Assembly: GCA_045133795.1 (NCBI GenBank)
Contig: JBGUUT010000099.1
Location: 1 to 48,285 of the forward strand
DNA length: 48,285 nt
From: RGIG8597 sp045133795
Lineage (GTDB): Bacteria; Spirochaetota; GWE2-31-10
Direction of reading: 5' to 3'
The notes beneath the pieces are model-generated. The model made no database searches. It had not been told where the DNA came from and saw nothing but the letters and a program-made list of their open reading frames with translations. Positions within the stretch are counted from its first letter, which is position 1. Each line of letters opens with the position of its first letter. This document shows, piece after piece, positions 27,873 through 36,873 of this stretch. Made by a program: the position numbers and the translations under genes.

Positions 27873-28647
27873 CCCCCATCTCCGCCATCAAATTCAAAAC
27901 ATTCTCAAATGTATATTCAATAATATTACCAATAATATTTACTAACGCCGGAGAAACAGCCATAAAAATAACAAAACCTATAAAAATCGAAATCTGAAAC
28001 CCAACAGCTTGCAAATTCATCTGAGGAGAAGCTTTTGCCAAAAGTCCTTGAGTTACGGAAACAAACAGCAACATTGCTAATATCGGGAAAGAAATTTTTA
28101 ATGCAACAATAAATAAATCCCCCATTGAAGATAAAAGCCCGTACTTAGAACCGGTCATAGACGTTCTTAATAAATCAACAAAATTTACTCTTGAAAAAGA
28201 TTCAAACAAACCGTTTAAAATATAAGCAGGACCGTTACCGAGCATAAACACAAGAGTAAAAATCATATATAAAAATTGCCCCATAATCGGTAAACTGATT
28301 TGACTCAACGGGTCAAAAACTTCACTTGCACCAAACCCCATCTGAACCGAGAAAAACTGCCCGGCTAACTGAAATACCGTAAAATAGACAGACATAATCA
28401 TACCGATTGCAATCCCGATTACTCCCTCTCCTAAGGCATACAAACCATATTCAATCATATTAGAGCTGGGCTCCGGAACAAAAGCACTTACCAAAGGATA
28501 AATAGTCGCCGTAATTAAAAAAATTAATCCCAAACGAATTGTTTCCGGTAAAGCGTCGGAACTGAAAAAAGAAACAGTAAAAAACACTCCCATAATACGC
28601 ACGAATACTAAAAGAAATTTTTCAAAATGAAAAACAAAATACTCCAT
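27865..28647 (-). CDS. fliR: Flagellar export protein FliR
   Basis: 260 residues, about six transmembrane segments, with the family patterns LVFVRIMGVFFTVSFFSS near the start and QMGFGASEVFDPLSQ in the middle. Part of the FliPQR export channel in the inner membrane. A GGGG-containing site lies close to the ATG. Between fliQ (29-base gap) and flhB (overlap). Confidence 0.95.
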   Translation of the reverse strand: MEYFVFHFEKFLLVFVRIMGVFFTVSFFSSDALPETIRLGLIFLITATIYPLVSAFVPEPSSNMIEYGLYALGEGVIGIAIGMIMSVYFTVFQLAGQFFSVQMGFGASEVFDPLSQISLPIMGQFLYMIFTLVFMLGNGPAYILNGLFESFSRVNFVDLLRTSMTGSKYGLLSSMGDLFIVALKISFPILAMLLFVSVTQGLLAKASPQMNLQAVGFQISIFIGFVIFMAVSPALVNIIGNIIEYTFENVLNLMAEMGDG

Positions 28648-28676
28648 TTCCCCAGCCTATTTTCCTATCAACGCAT

Positions 28677-28967
28677 TTAATGATTTTGACCTATAGTTCC
28701 CATCATATCAAACAATCCTACTGTATACTCTTGTAAGACGTGAATAATCCATGGTCCGCACAAAATCATCGCTAAAAAAATTATAACCATCTTAGGTACA
28801 AAAGTAAGTGTTTGCTCTTGAATGGAAGTTGCTGCTTGTACAATAGAAATAAGTAACCCCAAAACCATACTGCTTAAAAGCATAGGTGAACTGACGAGCA
28901 ATGTTTTCCACAAACAATCAAACATTATGTATTGAACGAATCCGCTATCAAAAACAAAATTTCCCAT
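28677..28967 (-). CDS. fliQ: Flagellar export protein FliQ
   Basis: 96 residues with two transmembrane helices and the typical SIVQAATSIQEQTLTFVPKM signature between them. Slightly longer than the usual 89 because of the N-terminus (MGNFVFDSG). Preceded by GGGAGGGGG, a strong binding site. Subunit of the FliPQR channel. Confidence 0.95.
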   Translation of the reverse strand: MGNFVFDSGFVQYIMFDCLWKTLLVSSPMLLSSMVLGLLISIVQAATSIQEQTLTFVPKMVIIFLAMILCGPWIIHVLQEYTVGLFDMMGTIGQNH

Positions 28968-28991
28968 TTCCCCCTCCCAAAGAAAAAGTTA

Positions 28992-29777
28992 TCACATGAA
29001 GCTTACAAATATTCCTTGAGTCAACAAACTCCAACCGTCAACAAGGATAAATAAAATTATCTTAAATGGTAGAGATATCATTACAGGAGGCAACATTATC
29101 ATCCCCATTGCCATTAATGTTGAAGCTACAACCATATCGATTACAAGAAACGGGAAAAAGATTAATACCCCCATTTCAAAACCGACAGTAAGTTCATTAA
29201 TTACAAAAGCCGGAATCAAAATATAAGTAGGAACATCATCAAAAGTCTCCGGAGCCGGAAGATTTCGCATATTCATAAAAAAACCGATATATTTTTCATC
29301 TGTCTGACGTAACATAAAATCACGAATCGGATTAACAAGCTTTTTGAAAAAATCTTCCATTGATAAACGTTCCGAAGCCGGAAGTTCATTTTGATGTATA
29401 AAAGGTTGAATAGCATCATTATTTATTTTCTCAAAAGTCGGCCACATTATAAAAAGCGTCATAAACAAGGCTAAACCAAACATCAATTGATTCGGAGGTA
29501 CCTGCTGTAAGGACAATGCTTTTTTGATAAAATCAAAAACTATTATAATTCTCAAGAAAGATGTCATTAACACCATAATTGACGGTGCTAATGTTATTAT
29601 AGAAAGAAGAAATAATATTTGTAATGATAAAGCAACTTCTTGCGGACTTTGAGCCTCTTCAATATTTAAATCAATTTTAGGGATTGGCATAACTGCTCCT
29701 CTATCTTGAGGAATAGCCGGAACTGTACATAAACAAAAATACAGTATAACAAAAATAAAAGTATATAGTCTTTTCAT
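28992..29777 (-). CDS. fliP: Flagellar export protein FliP
   Basis: 261 residues with a cleavable-type signal (about 1-24), then IITLAPSIMVLMTSFLRIIIVF and VASTLMAMGMIMLPP, the hallmark FliP helices. Forms the core of the export pore. Four membrane segments overall; normal length. A GGGGGAGGG site abuts the ATG. Confidence 0.96.
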   Translation of the reverse strand: MKRLYTFIFVILYFCLCTVPAIPQDRGAVMPIPKIDLNIEEAQSPQEVALSLQILFLLSIITLAPSIMVLMTSFLRIIIVFDFIKKALSLQQVPPNQLMFGLALFMTLFIMWPTFEKINNDAIQPFIHQNELPASERLSMEDFFKKLVNPIRDFMLRQTDEKYIGFFMNMRNLPAPETFDDVPTYILIPAFVINELTVGFEMGVLIFFPFLVIDMVVASTLMAMGMIMLPPVMISLPFKIILFILVDGWSLLTQGIFVSFM

Positions 29778-29835
29778 CCCTCCCCCTTTTTTATTGAAAG
29801 ACTTTTATAAATAATCAAATTCGAATAGATTAATA

Positions 29836-30513
29836 TTATTTTTTTACTTCAGTTTCATTTACTTCATTTTTTTCTTCACTTAAACTATCTATTCTCGAAA
29901 TTTGTCCTTGTAAAAAATCAACACTGTTTTCTTCATAATCAAAATCTTTTTGCTTATTATTTTTTATTCCGGAGATTTTCAGCATTTCCTGAAAAACATT
30001 TGCAAAAGCTTCGCCCGATTTAAGCTTTTGTTCTTGTCGCAATCGTTTAAGATTATCAATCTCTTTCTCATCTGTAATTTCACCCAAACAATTGATTGAA
30101 TCATTAGTAACACCGATGATGAGAAACTTTCCGGCGATATAAATTACTTGTACATTCTTTCCCATTCCAAGAGGTAATGACAACAATACGGAAGAGTCTT
30201 CTCCGTTTTGAGACGCTAAAGAATTAGCTTTTTTCTTAAGAAAGAAATGAATAAGATAAATTATCGCACAAACCAATAATAATGAAAAAATCAAACGAAA
30301 ATATGAATAAGAAGTATTTCTTACCCCTGATGAATAAGTATTATTAACATTTTTGTTACCATTTTGCTTATTATATGCATTCTTTATACCTTCAAGCTTT
30401 TGTTTTTCATAAACACTTATATCTGAAGATACATCATTTTGTGCATAAGATAATGACGGTAATACTATTTGAAATGAAATGAAAATCAACAACCAACAAC
30501 AAACACTTTTCAT
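29836..30513 (-). CDS. fliO: Flagellar export accessory protein FliO (FliZ in spirochete naming)
   Basis: 225 residues: signal peptide (about 1-24), a polar Asn-rich segment, one transmembrane helix (YFRLIFSLLLVCAIIYLIHFFL, near 70-92), then a cytoplasmic FliO-type domain (VQVIYIAGKFLIIGVTNDSINCLGEI) and a charged tail. Assigned by position between fliY and fliP and by domain form. No strong ribosome binding site is seen before the ATG, only a GGGG further up, and the 119-base gap to fliY carries a perfect hairpin. Confidence 0.85.
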   Translation of the reverse strand: MKSVCCWLLIFISFQIVLPSLSYAQNDVSSDISVYEKQKLEGIKNAYNKQNGNKNVNNTYSSGVRNTSYSYFRLIFSLLLVCAIIYLIHFFLKKKANSLASQNGEDSSVLLSLPLGMGKNVQVIYIAGKFLIIGVTNDSINCLGEITDEKEIDNLKRLRQEQKLKSGEAFANVFQEMLKISGIKNNKQKDFDYEENSVDFLQGQISRIDSLSEEKNEVNETEVKK

Positions 30514-30588
30514 ATTAAGAAAAAAACCCCAACAACAACTTAACTTTATCTACAAAACCAACAACAACATTTTCACAGATAAAACTAA

Positions 30589-30616
30589 TTAAAGTACATC
30601 TTTCGATGTACTTTAA
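30589..30616. other. Perfect 11-bp hairpin between fliY and fliO
   Basis: Arms TTAAAGTACAT and ATGTACTTTAA enclose the loop CTTTCG. It lies 17 bases past the fliY stop. No T-run follows on the minus strand, so it does not look like a simple terminator; mRNA processing, stability or attenuation are possible. Confidence 0.8.
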
Positions 30617-30632
30617 TATTTACAACAATAAA

Positions 30633-31769
30633 TTATGTTAATTCTCTTAATCTTTCCATTGGGTCTACGATTTCAGTTACACGAACACCGAAGTTTTCAT
30701 CGATAACAACAACTTCACCTTTGGCAATCAATTGTCCGTTTACTAATACATCAACAGGCTCTCCAGCTAATTTATCAAGTTCAATAACAGTACCTTCGCC
30801 CATTCCTAAAATATCTTTGATAGATTTTTTTGTACGCCCCAGTTCTACTGTGAGCTCCATATTTACATCCATCAAAAGCTTTATATTGCTATTTTCTCCG
30901 GAATCAACACTTGGCATTCCGTTAAAATCTGAAAATTGCACTCCACGCACCGGTATCTGTTGTGCAGAAGAAAATCCGCCACCCATCATTGCTGAATTAC
31001 CCATATTCATCATCCCCTGATTTGAATTCATCATACCCATATTCATTCCCATTGAACTATTTCCTTGAGGAACATTATTCGCCGGTTGAATAGCATTTAA
31101 AAATTCTTTGGCAATATTTACATCATAAATTTCTGTTAGCACAGAAGAAGGATAACCATCTATAACAAAATCATAAGATATTTTTAAATATTCTCTAGAT
31201 GAAGCCAGACTGATTGAAGTATTATCCTTTACAAAAGTTTGCGGCGGTGCCGGTTTTAAATTTTTTCCGATTTTTCCACCTATTTTATTCGCCGCATTTC
31301 CGGATATAACATTCATAGCTTCACTTACAGCACTCAATGATGCTTCGGTAAGTTCTCCGCCATTCTGTCCCATCATCAATTCACTAAGAACTTTAGCAAT
31401 ATCAACATTTAAGAAATAAAGATGTTCTCCGACTACACCTTCTTCATAATCCATTTTTACTTCGACTATCTGATCGGATAAAGCACTACTGATTACCTCA
31501 GAAGTAACAGCTTCCACTCGAGGATTATTAATTACGACTTTTTTATCTACCGTTGTACCTAAAATATCACCGATACCAGAAGAAACTTCTACTATCATGT
31601 TTTTTAGAAGTGCCAACTCCGAACTTGAAAAACTTCCATTTCCACCGCCATTACCCCCGTTACCAACAGGAATACCGGGCTCTTCCAAATGCGACATATC
31701 AATATCGCTATCATCTGCTCCCATCAATAATGCATCAATTTCATCTTGAGACAATGCCCCGTCGCTCAT
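30633..31769 (-). CDS. fliY: Flagellar switch protein FliY (CheC-like plus FliN domain)
   Basis: 378 residues. The N-terminus carries the short LSQDEIDALL peptide shared with FliM. A CheC-like domain (about 50-230) keeps the phosphatase pattern S146-x3-E150-x2-N153, suggesting CheY-P hydrolysis. A Met/Asn/Gly-rich linker (about 238-265, eleven Met) leads to the FliN SpoA domain (about 295-378) that builds the C-ring. Length and fusion match FliY rather than plain FliN. Its start overlaps the fliM stop by four bases. Confidence 0.93.
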   Translation of the reverse strand: MSDGALSQDEIDALLMGADDSDIDMSHLEEPGIPVGNGGNGGGNGSFSSSELALLKNMIVEVSSGIGDILGTTVDKKVVINNPRVEAVTSEVISSALSDQIVEVKMDYEEGVVGEHLYFLNVDIAKVLSELMMGQNGGELTEASLSAVSEAMNVISGNAANKIGGKIGKNLKPAPPQTFVKDNTSISLASSREYLKISYDFVIDGYPSSVLTEIYDVNIAKEFLNAIQPANNVPQGNSSMGMNMGMMNSNQGMMNMGNSAMMGGGFSSAQQIPVRGVQFSDFNGMPSVDSGENSNIKLLMDVNMELTVELGRTKKSIKDILGMGEGTVIELDKLAGEPVDVLVNGQLIAKGEVVVIDENFGVRVTEIVDPMERLRELT

Positions 31770-32797
31770 TCTTCCCCTCCATCCTCTAACTCTTCAGCCA
31801 TTTGACTTTCTTTATTGTCTTCTATCTTATTTACAATCTGTACAGCAGCCTTACTTCCTAATTTTCCAGGTCTGCAAGCAAATTTTTCCTTACCACCGAT
31901 TTTTATCTTAAAATTATCAGTAATCTTTACATTATTAAGTTTTACACAATCACCTGGTTTTAAGGAAACCACATCTTTTATTCTTATATCAATACTGCCG
32001 ACCTCTACTACAAGATCCACAATTACACTGTTTAAACGTTCTTTTATTACTGATAGATTTTCAGTAGTTGCACCTTTTCTGACACTTGAATACCAATACT
32101 GCCCGGAAAGTTTTGAAATAACGGGCTCTATCGTAATATAAGGAATACAAAGATTTGTCATACCCTCAACATCGCCGATTTTAGTCTCCAATGTAACCAA
32201 AACGACCATATCAGACGGCGGAACAATCTGTGCAAATTGAGGATTTACTTCAATACGACCTAAACGAGGACGTAAATCGATAACATTTGCCCAAGATTCT
32301 CGCAGATTTCCAAGAATTCTTACGATAACACTTTCGATAACGGCAATCTCAATTTCCGTTAACTCACGAGCCATTTTTTGATTACCTTCTGCCTTACCAC
32401 CAAACAATTTTTCGATTATTGCAAAGGTGATAGATGGATCCATTTCCAAGACAGCACTTCCTTTCAACGGCTCCATATCAACTACCGCAAGTGTAGTCGG
32501 ATTAGGAATAGAACGAATAAATTCCTCATATGTCAACTGATCAACAGATACAACATGTACATGAACCATCGCACGCAACTGAGCAGACAAACTCGTAGAA
32601 GTCAATCGTGCAAAAGTTTCATGAATCATTGAAATTGTACGGATTTGATCTTTAGAAAATTTATCAGGACGCTTAAAGTCATAAATCTTAACTTTACGCT
32701 GCTCACTGTTATTTTTCATTTCATCAGCATCAACCTCTCCGGTCGAAATGGCTGTTAATAACTGATCAATCTCGTCTTGAGATAAAACTTCATTCAT
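31766..32797 (-). CDS. fliM: Flagellar motor switch protein FliM
   Basis: 343 residues. CheY-binding N-terminal peptide LSQDEIDQLLTAI, middle CheC-like domain with the GGxG-type loop (GGKAEG), and C-terminal SpoA domain (LKPGDCVKLNN). Forms the switch that binds phosphorylated CheY. Four-base overlap with fliY; AGGG site upstream. Confidence 0.96.
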   Translation of the reverse strand: MNEVLSQDEIDQLLTAISTGEVDADEMKNNSEQRKVKIYDFKRPDKFSKDQIRTISMIHETFARLTSTSLSAQLRAMVHVHVVSVDQLTYEEFIRSIPNPTTLAVVDMEPLKGSAVLEMDPSITFAIIEKLFGGKAEGNQKMARELTEIEIAVIESVIVRILGNLRESWANVIDLRPRLGRIEVNPQFAQIVPPSDMVVLVTLETKIGDVEGMTNLCIPYITIEPVISKLSGQYWYSSVRKGATTENLSVIKERLNSVIVDLVVEVGSIDIRIKDVVSLKPGDCVKLNNVKITDNFKIKIGGKEKFACRPGKLGSKAAVQIVNKIEDNKESQMAEELEDGGEE

Positions 32798-32822
32798 AGT
32801 TGTTAGCCCTATTTCCCTAAAA

Positions 32823-33377
32823 TTAATTTCCCATTAATGTATATTCCTGGAAAAAGATTCCCTCGATTTCACCTTCATTTAACATTCTGTTAATTTGTTT
32901 TACTAAGTCATCTTCCAACTTACTCAACGGATCTACATCAGAGAAATAATTTGCTTCAAGCTTTGAAAGAGTTTTGATAACAATATCACGAATCTGTGCT
33001 TTATTTTGAGTCAATTCAGTTTGTAATTTCTTATTTTTTTCAGCATAAGCCAATGCAATATCAACCTGAATCATTTTTCCGTCTCTTAACTGCTGACGAA
33101 ACGGAGTATCCATTGCCAAAATCGCAGGATGCTCAACATGAGGTTTTCTAATATCTGTCAAGCCGTTATCCGGAGTTCCAGCACCGCCCGTTCCAGTAGA
33201 AGAACATTTTACGACAAGTAAACAAACTACTATCACTAAAGTGATTAACAACACAATCCCGGCAACTCCGGAAAGAACCTTAATTATAAAAGGATTTAAT
33301 CCTCTTTTTTTAGACTCCATTCCACCGCCGTCTGCATCATCCATATTATTTAAGTTATCATCTTTTTCGTCCGACAT
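32823..33377 (-). CDS. fliL: Flagellar basal body-associated protein FliL
   Basis: 184 residues: short acidic cytoplasmic start, one transmembrane helix (about 35-55, VLSGVAGIVLLITLVIVVCLLV), then a periplasmic FliL domain (about 80-184). FliL surrounds and stabilises the stator. A strong GGGGGAGGGG site precedes the ATG. Lies between motB and fliM as in other spirochetes. Confidence 0.92.
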   Translation of the reverse strand: MSDEKDDNLNNMDDADGGGMESKKRGLNPFIIKVLSGVAGIVLLITLVIVVCLLVVKCSSTGTGGAGTPDNGLTDIRKPHVEHPAILAMDTPFRQQLRDGKMIQVDIALAYAEKNKKLQTELTQNKAQIRDIVIKTLSKLEANYFSDVDPLSKLEDDLVKQINRMLNEGEIEGIFFQEYTLMGN

Positions 33378-33476
33378 TTACCCCTCCCCCTTTTTTCGGT
33401 TTTAGCATAGTATTTTAAATTAATGCAAAAGTCAAGAAATTGAAATTATATACTCCAACAACCTTATTTTGCTATA

Positions 33477-34208
33477 TTAATCTCTTAATATTAACACATC
33501 TACTCTACGATTTCTTGCCATTCCTTCTTCCGTATCATCATTCAACAACGGAATCGGCTGATATTCTCCATATGAAACCGCAGCAAGATTCGCAGGATTG
33601 ACACCAAAATCAATTAAATATTTCAAAACATTCAAAGAACGTTCTGATGCCAAATCCCAGTTAGTTTCCCACGGTCCATCCGGATCCGTAGGTCCTTTAT
33701 CAGTATGACCTTCTATTCGCACTTGTTTATCTGCAAGTTCAGTCTTGGTAAGAAGTAAACTTATTTTCTCCAAAACTGTACGAGCCGTATCTATATCCAA
33801 GTCCGCACTTGCTCTTTTAAAATAAACATCATTTGAAAGTGAAATAATAATTCCTCGTTCATTAATATCAATTTTAACTTTACGATTTTTTATTTCACTT
33901 TCAAAAAGTGATACCGCTTGTTTATAGGCTTTTGCCATTCCTCGTCCTTGTTCTGTTGACGGTAATGCTTCAAGCGTATTTCCTAAATTAGCAAAACGAC
34001 CTTCACTTATACTTTTTCCACCCTGAAAAACACCAAAAGAGCCTTGAAATGCAGATAATATCAACTGAGATTCAACAATATCCATTTTCATCATTGATAC
34101 CAGAAGAACAAAGAAACAAAGAAGCAACTGATTCATATCACTGAACGTTGCCATCCATGCAGGAGACCCCGCAGGACATGGTTTTGGTTTTTCTTTTCTT
34201 TCTGCCAT
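33477..34208 (-). CDS. motB: Flagellar stator protein MotB
   Basis: 243 residues: N-terminal WMATFSDMNQLLLCFFVLL helix with the proton-conducting Asp (DMNQLL), a plug/linker, then the OmpA-like peptidoglycan-binding domain (RIEGHTDKGPTD...RRVDVLIL). Normal length. AGGAG precedes the ATG and motA lies 24 bases upstream. Confidence 0.95.
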   Translation of the reverse strand: MAERKEKPKPCPAGSPAWMATFSDMNQLLLCFFVLLVSMMKMDIVESQLILSAFQGSFGVFQGGKSISEGRFANLGNTLEALPSTEQGRGMAKAYKQAVSLFESEIKNRKVKIDINERGIIISLSNDVYFKRASADLDIDTARTVLEKISLLLTKTELADKQVRIEGHTDKGPTDPDGPWETNWDLASERSLNVLKYLIDFGVNPANLAAVSYGEYQPIPLLNDDTEEGMARNRRVDVLILRD

Positions 34209-34232
34209 TTTTCTTTATCTCCTAATTTATGA

Positions 34233-35012
34233 TTAATCTGATGTAACTTTCATTTTATTTCTGTCACTAGGCGGAACAAACGCAAGCAACTTTTCTTCTA
34301 CAATTCTTGGGTTATCACCACTTTGAATAGACAAAATACCTTCCAAAATTATTTCACGTTCTGCAACTTCAGCTTCATCACGTGCCGCTAATTTAGTTTT
34401 AATAGGAATCATGATTAAGTTTGCCAAAATTGAACCATAAAATGTTGTAATCAACGCAGCAGCCATACCTACCCCGATTGCTGACGGATCGGCTAAGTTT
34501 GCCAACATCCCTACAAGTCCATACAATGTACCAATCATACCCCATGCAGGAGCTTGAGCCCCCCAAGTATCCATTAAATTAATACCAATCGCATGACGAG
34601 ATGCCATTTGACTTATCTGATTATACAAAATAGATTTAATAACTTCCGGGTCTGTTCCGTCGACAACAAGTTTAATTCCTTGTTTAAAAAAGTCATCCTG
34701 AACTTGTTCTACTTCATCTTCCAATGACAAAAGACCTTCTTTTCTTGATTTTTCAGAAAAGTTTACTAATTGTCTGATTAAATCTCCGACATTTGACTTA
34801 GGTTGCTTAAAAGCTAACCCCATATATTTAGGTATATTTTTTACAACGGCCATATCATTACTGATTATTACAGCACAAAGAGATCCTCCTATGGTAATAA
34901 TTACTGATACTAAGTCGGCATACAAACCTAAACTGTATCCTCCGACAACAATACCACCAATAATCATAAGAAAACCGGCGGGAATTCCTATTAGAGTTGC
35001 TAAATCCATCAT
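34233..35012 (-). CDS. motA: Flagellar stator protein MotA
   Basis: 259 residues with four transmembrane helices, a long cytoplasmic loop (about 55-150) and the conserved APAWGMIGTLYGLVGML helix 3 with its functional prolines and glycines. Forms the ion-driven stator with MotB. Two ATG codons in tandem start the gene behind AGGAG. Confidence 0.95.
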   Translation of the reverse strand: MMDLATLIGIPAGFLMIIGGIVVGGYSLGLYADLVSVIITIGGSLCAVIISNDMAVVKNIPKYMGLAFKQPKSNVGDLIRQLVNFSEKSRKEGLLSLEDEVEQVQDDFFKQGIKLVVDGTDPEVIKSILYNQISQMASRHAIGINLMDTWGAQAPAWGMIGTLYGLVGMLANLADPSAIGVGMAAALITTFYGSILANLIMIPIKTKLAARDEAEVAEREIILEGILSIQSGDNPRIVEEKLLAFVPPSDRNKMKVTSD

Positions 35013-35022
35013 TTACTCCTAT

Positions 35023-35199
35023 TTAAAACTCTTTATTTTTACTTTTAATCTGATTATTTATATCTTCAATCCCTTCTTTCACTACATACTGAGTCTGAGA
35101 GTTCATTGTAATAACAGTATCAGGTGTTATTTCTATTTTCTCAATTAATAAATGATTCAAATAAAAAGATGTACCATTTAATTTTGTCAACTGTATCAT
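35023..35199 (-). CDS. flbD: FlbD-family flagellar protein
   Basis: 58 residues from ATG 35199, with the FlbD pattern MIQLTKLNGTSFYLNHLLIEKIEITPDT..I. Small proteins of this family sit between flgE and motA in many Gram-positive and spirochete fla operons; role not settled. GGGAGG lies close before the chosen ATG, whereas the longer reading from 35214 would place it inside the gene. Confidence 0.88.
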   Translation of the reverse strand: MIQLTKLNGTSFYLNHLLIEKIEITPDTVITMNSQTQYVVKEGIEDINNQIKSKNKEF

Positions 35200-35341
35200 T
35201 CTTACCTCCCGCAACCTTTCGTAATTAAAAAGATTTTAGCTTTACTTTATATATCATCGACCTTTTATATTTTTTTTTTATACAAAAAACTATAAAAATC
35301 TCTCAATATCACAAAAGTTTTTTCCAAAAAAACTGCTAAAT

Positions 35342-35377
35342 AAAAAAAGGACTTACGTATAAAACGCAAATCCTTTT
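35342..35377 (-). terminator. Terminator or attenuator between flgE and flbD
   Basis: On the minus strand an imperfect stem (AAAGGA-TT-CGT / ACG-AA-TCCTTT, two mismatches) is followed by seven T. It lies about 18 bases after the flgE stop and inside the fla operon, so it could lower expression of motA and later genes relative to the hook genes. Confidence 0.7.
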
Positions 35378-35394
35378 GTCATCTCAATTTAAGA

Positions 35395-36858
35395 TTATCT
35401 TTTTAACGTCAACAATTCCTGAAGCATCTGGTCTGATGTAGTAATTGTCTTTGAGTTTGCCTGAAAACCTCTCTGAGTTGTAATCATTTCTGTAAATTGT
35501 TCAGCCAAATCTACGTTACTCATTTCCAATGCTCCGGCAATGATTTTTCCTTTACCTACAGTTCCTGCCGCTGAAATATCTGCAATTCCGGAGTTGTTTG
35601 AAGCCTGAAAGTTTGTCTCTCCGGCTTTTTCCAAACCGCCGTTATTAGCAAATGTAGCCAATGCAATCTGTGCCAAAGTTCTGTTATTTCCGTTTGAGAA
35701 TACTCCTGTAATAGAACCGCTTGAATCAACTTTTACATCTTCAAGATATCCCATAGCAAAACCGTCTTGTCTGAAAGGTTTTGTAGAGAAATCAGAACCG
35801 AATTGAGTTACACCGACACCTTCTTCAGTTTTTACTCTTCCGGCTTCACCCAAATTAAGGTTTAACGCCATCTGATTATTTTCCAATTCACCTTCAGCAG
35901 AAGGAATATTCATATTCAAAGTTACATACAATGCACCTGCATCCATTACATCACCGACTTGGTCGGTAACTGTTCTGATTTGTCCCAAGTTATCAAAGTT
36001 CAATGTAAAAATATTCTGTCCCATTTGAGCTTCATTTCCTTCTGCACCTTCAGCATTAGGATTTACATTCAAACTGTATTGGTCATTATCAAGTCTTATT
36101 TTTTCTCCCATAGGATTTTCCGGATCTTGACGATATATTTCACTTCTTACCTGCCATTCATTTGTGTCAGTTTTAATAAAAGTAAAACGTGCTTCCAAAG
36201 GATTTCCGAAATTATCAAAAATATCAATAGAAGAAGTCCAAGAATTCTTCATCTGCTGACTTACAGGCAATTGGTCAAAAGCCTCGAATCCGCCTTCAAC
36301 AGCAGCCATTTCTGAAAATAAATTACATTTAAAATCCACATTTTTAGTAGCTTTAGCAGGATCTTTTGAAAACATAGGAATTATAATGTCTCCCGGAGTA
36401 TCAGATGTTCTGATAATTGATTCTCCGTCAATTTGTTGCTCCATCCAACCTTGAACTTTCAAACCTGTTCCCGGATTTACAAGAGTTCCGTTTTGGTCTG
36501 TACCGAAAACACCGGCTCTCGTGTAATATTCTTTATCTCCGTCTTTCATTACAAAGAAACCTTCACCTTGAATAGCCAAGTCAAATTTATTACCTGTTGT
36601 TTGAGCAGAACCTTGAGTAAAAATTGTATCGATAGATGCAATACTCATTCCCAAACCAACTTGTTTAGGGTTAATACCACCTTTATTTTCTTCCGGTCTT
36701 GAAGCTCCGTTAATATTTTGAGAAAGCATATCGTGAAAATTAACACGACCTTTCTTAAAACCTGTTGTATTTACGTTAGAAATATTGTTACCTATTACAT
36801 CCATTTTTGTCTGGTGATTTTGTAAACCGCTTACACCAGAATAAAGTGATCTCATCAT
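35395..36858 (-). CDS. flgE: Flagellar hook protein FlgE
   Basis: 487 residues. N-terminal SGVSGLQNHQTKMDVIGNNISNVNTTGFK and C-terminal VDLAEQFTEMITTQRGFQANSKTI helices are the standard hook rod segments. Lys165 (PMFSK) and Cys178-Asn179 (FKCN) match, even in numbering, the residues that form the lysinoalanine cross-link in Treponema denticola FlgE, a spirochete feature that stiffens periplasmic hooks. AGGAG precedes the ATG. After flgD (15-base gap). Confidence 0.96.
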   Translation of the reverse strand: MMRSLYSGVSGLQNHQTKMDVIGNNISNVNTTGFKKGRVNFHDMLSQNINGASRPEENKGGINPKQVGLGMSIASIDTIFTQGSAQTTGNKFDLAIQGEGFFVMKDGDKEYYTRAGVFGTDQNGTLVNPGTGLKVQGWMEQQIDGESIIRTSDTPGDIIIPMFSKDPAKATKNVDFKCNLFSEMAAVEGGFEAFDQLPVSQQMKNSWTSSIDIFDNFGNPLEARFTFIKTDTNEWQVRSEIYRQDPENPMGEKIRLDNDQYSLNVNPNAEGAEGNEAQMGQNIFTLNFDNLGQIRTVTDQVGDVMDAGALYVTLNMNIPSAEGELENNQMALNLNLGEAGRVKTEEGVGVTQFGSDFSTKPFRQDGFAMGYLEDVKVDSSGSITGVFSNGNNRTLAQIALATFANNGGLEKAGETNFQASNNSGIADISAAGTVGKGKIIAGALEMSNVDLAEQFTEMITTQRGFQANSKTITTSDQMLQELLTLKR

Positions 36859-36873
36859 AATTATGCTCCTATT

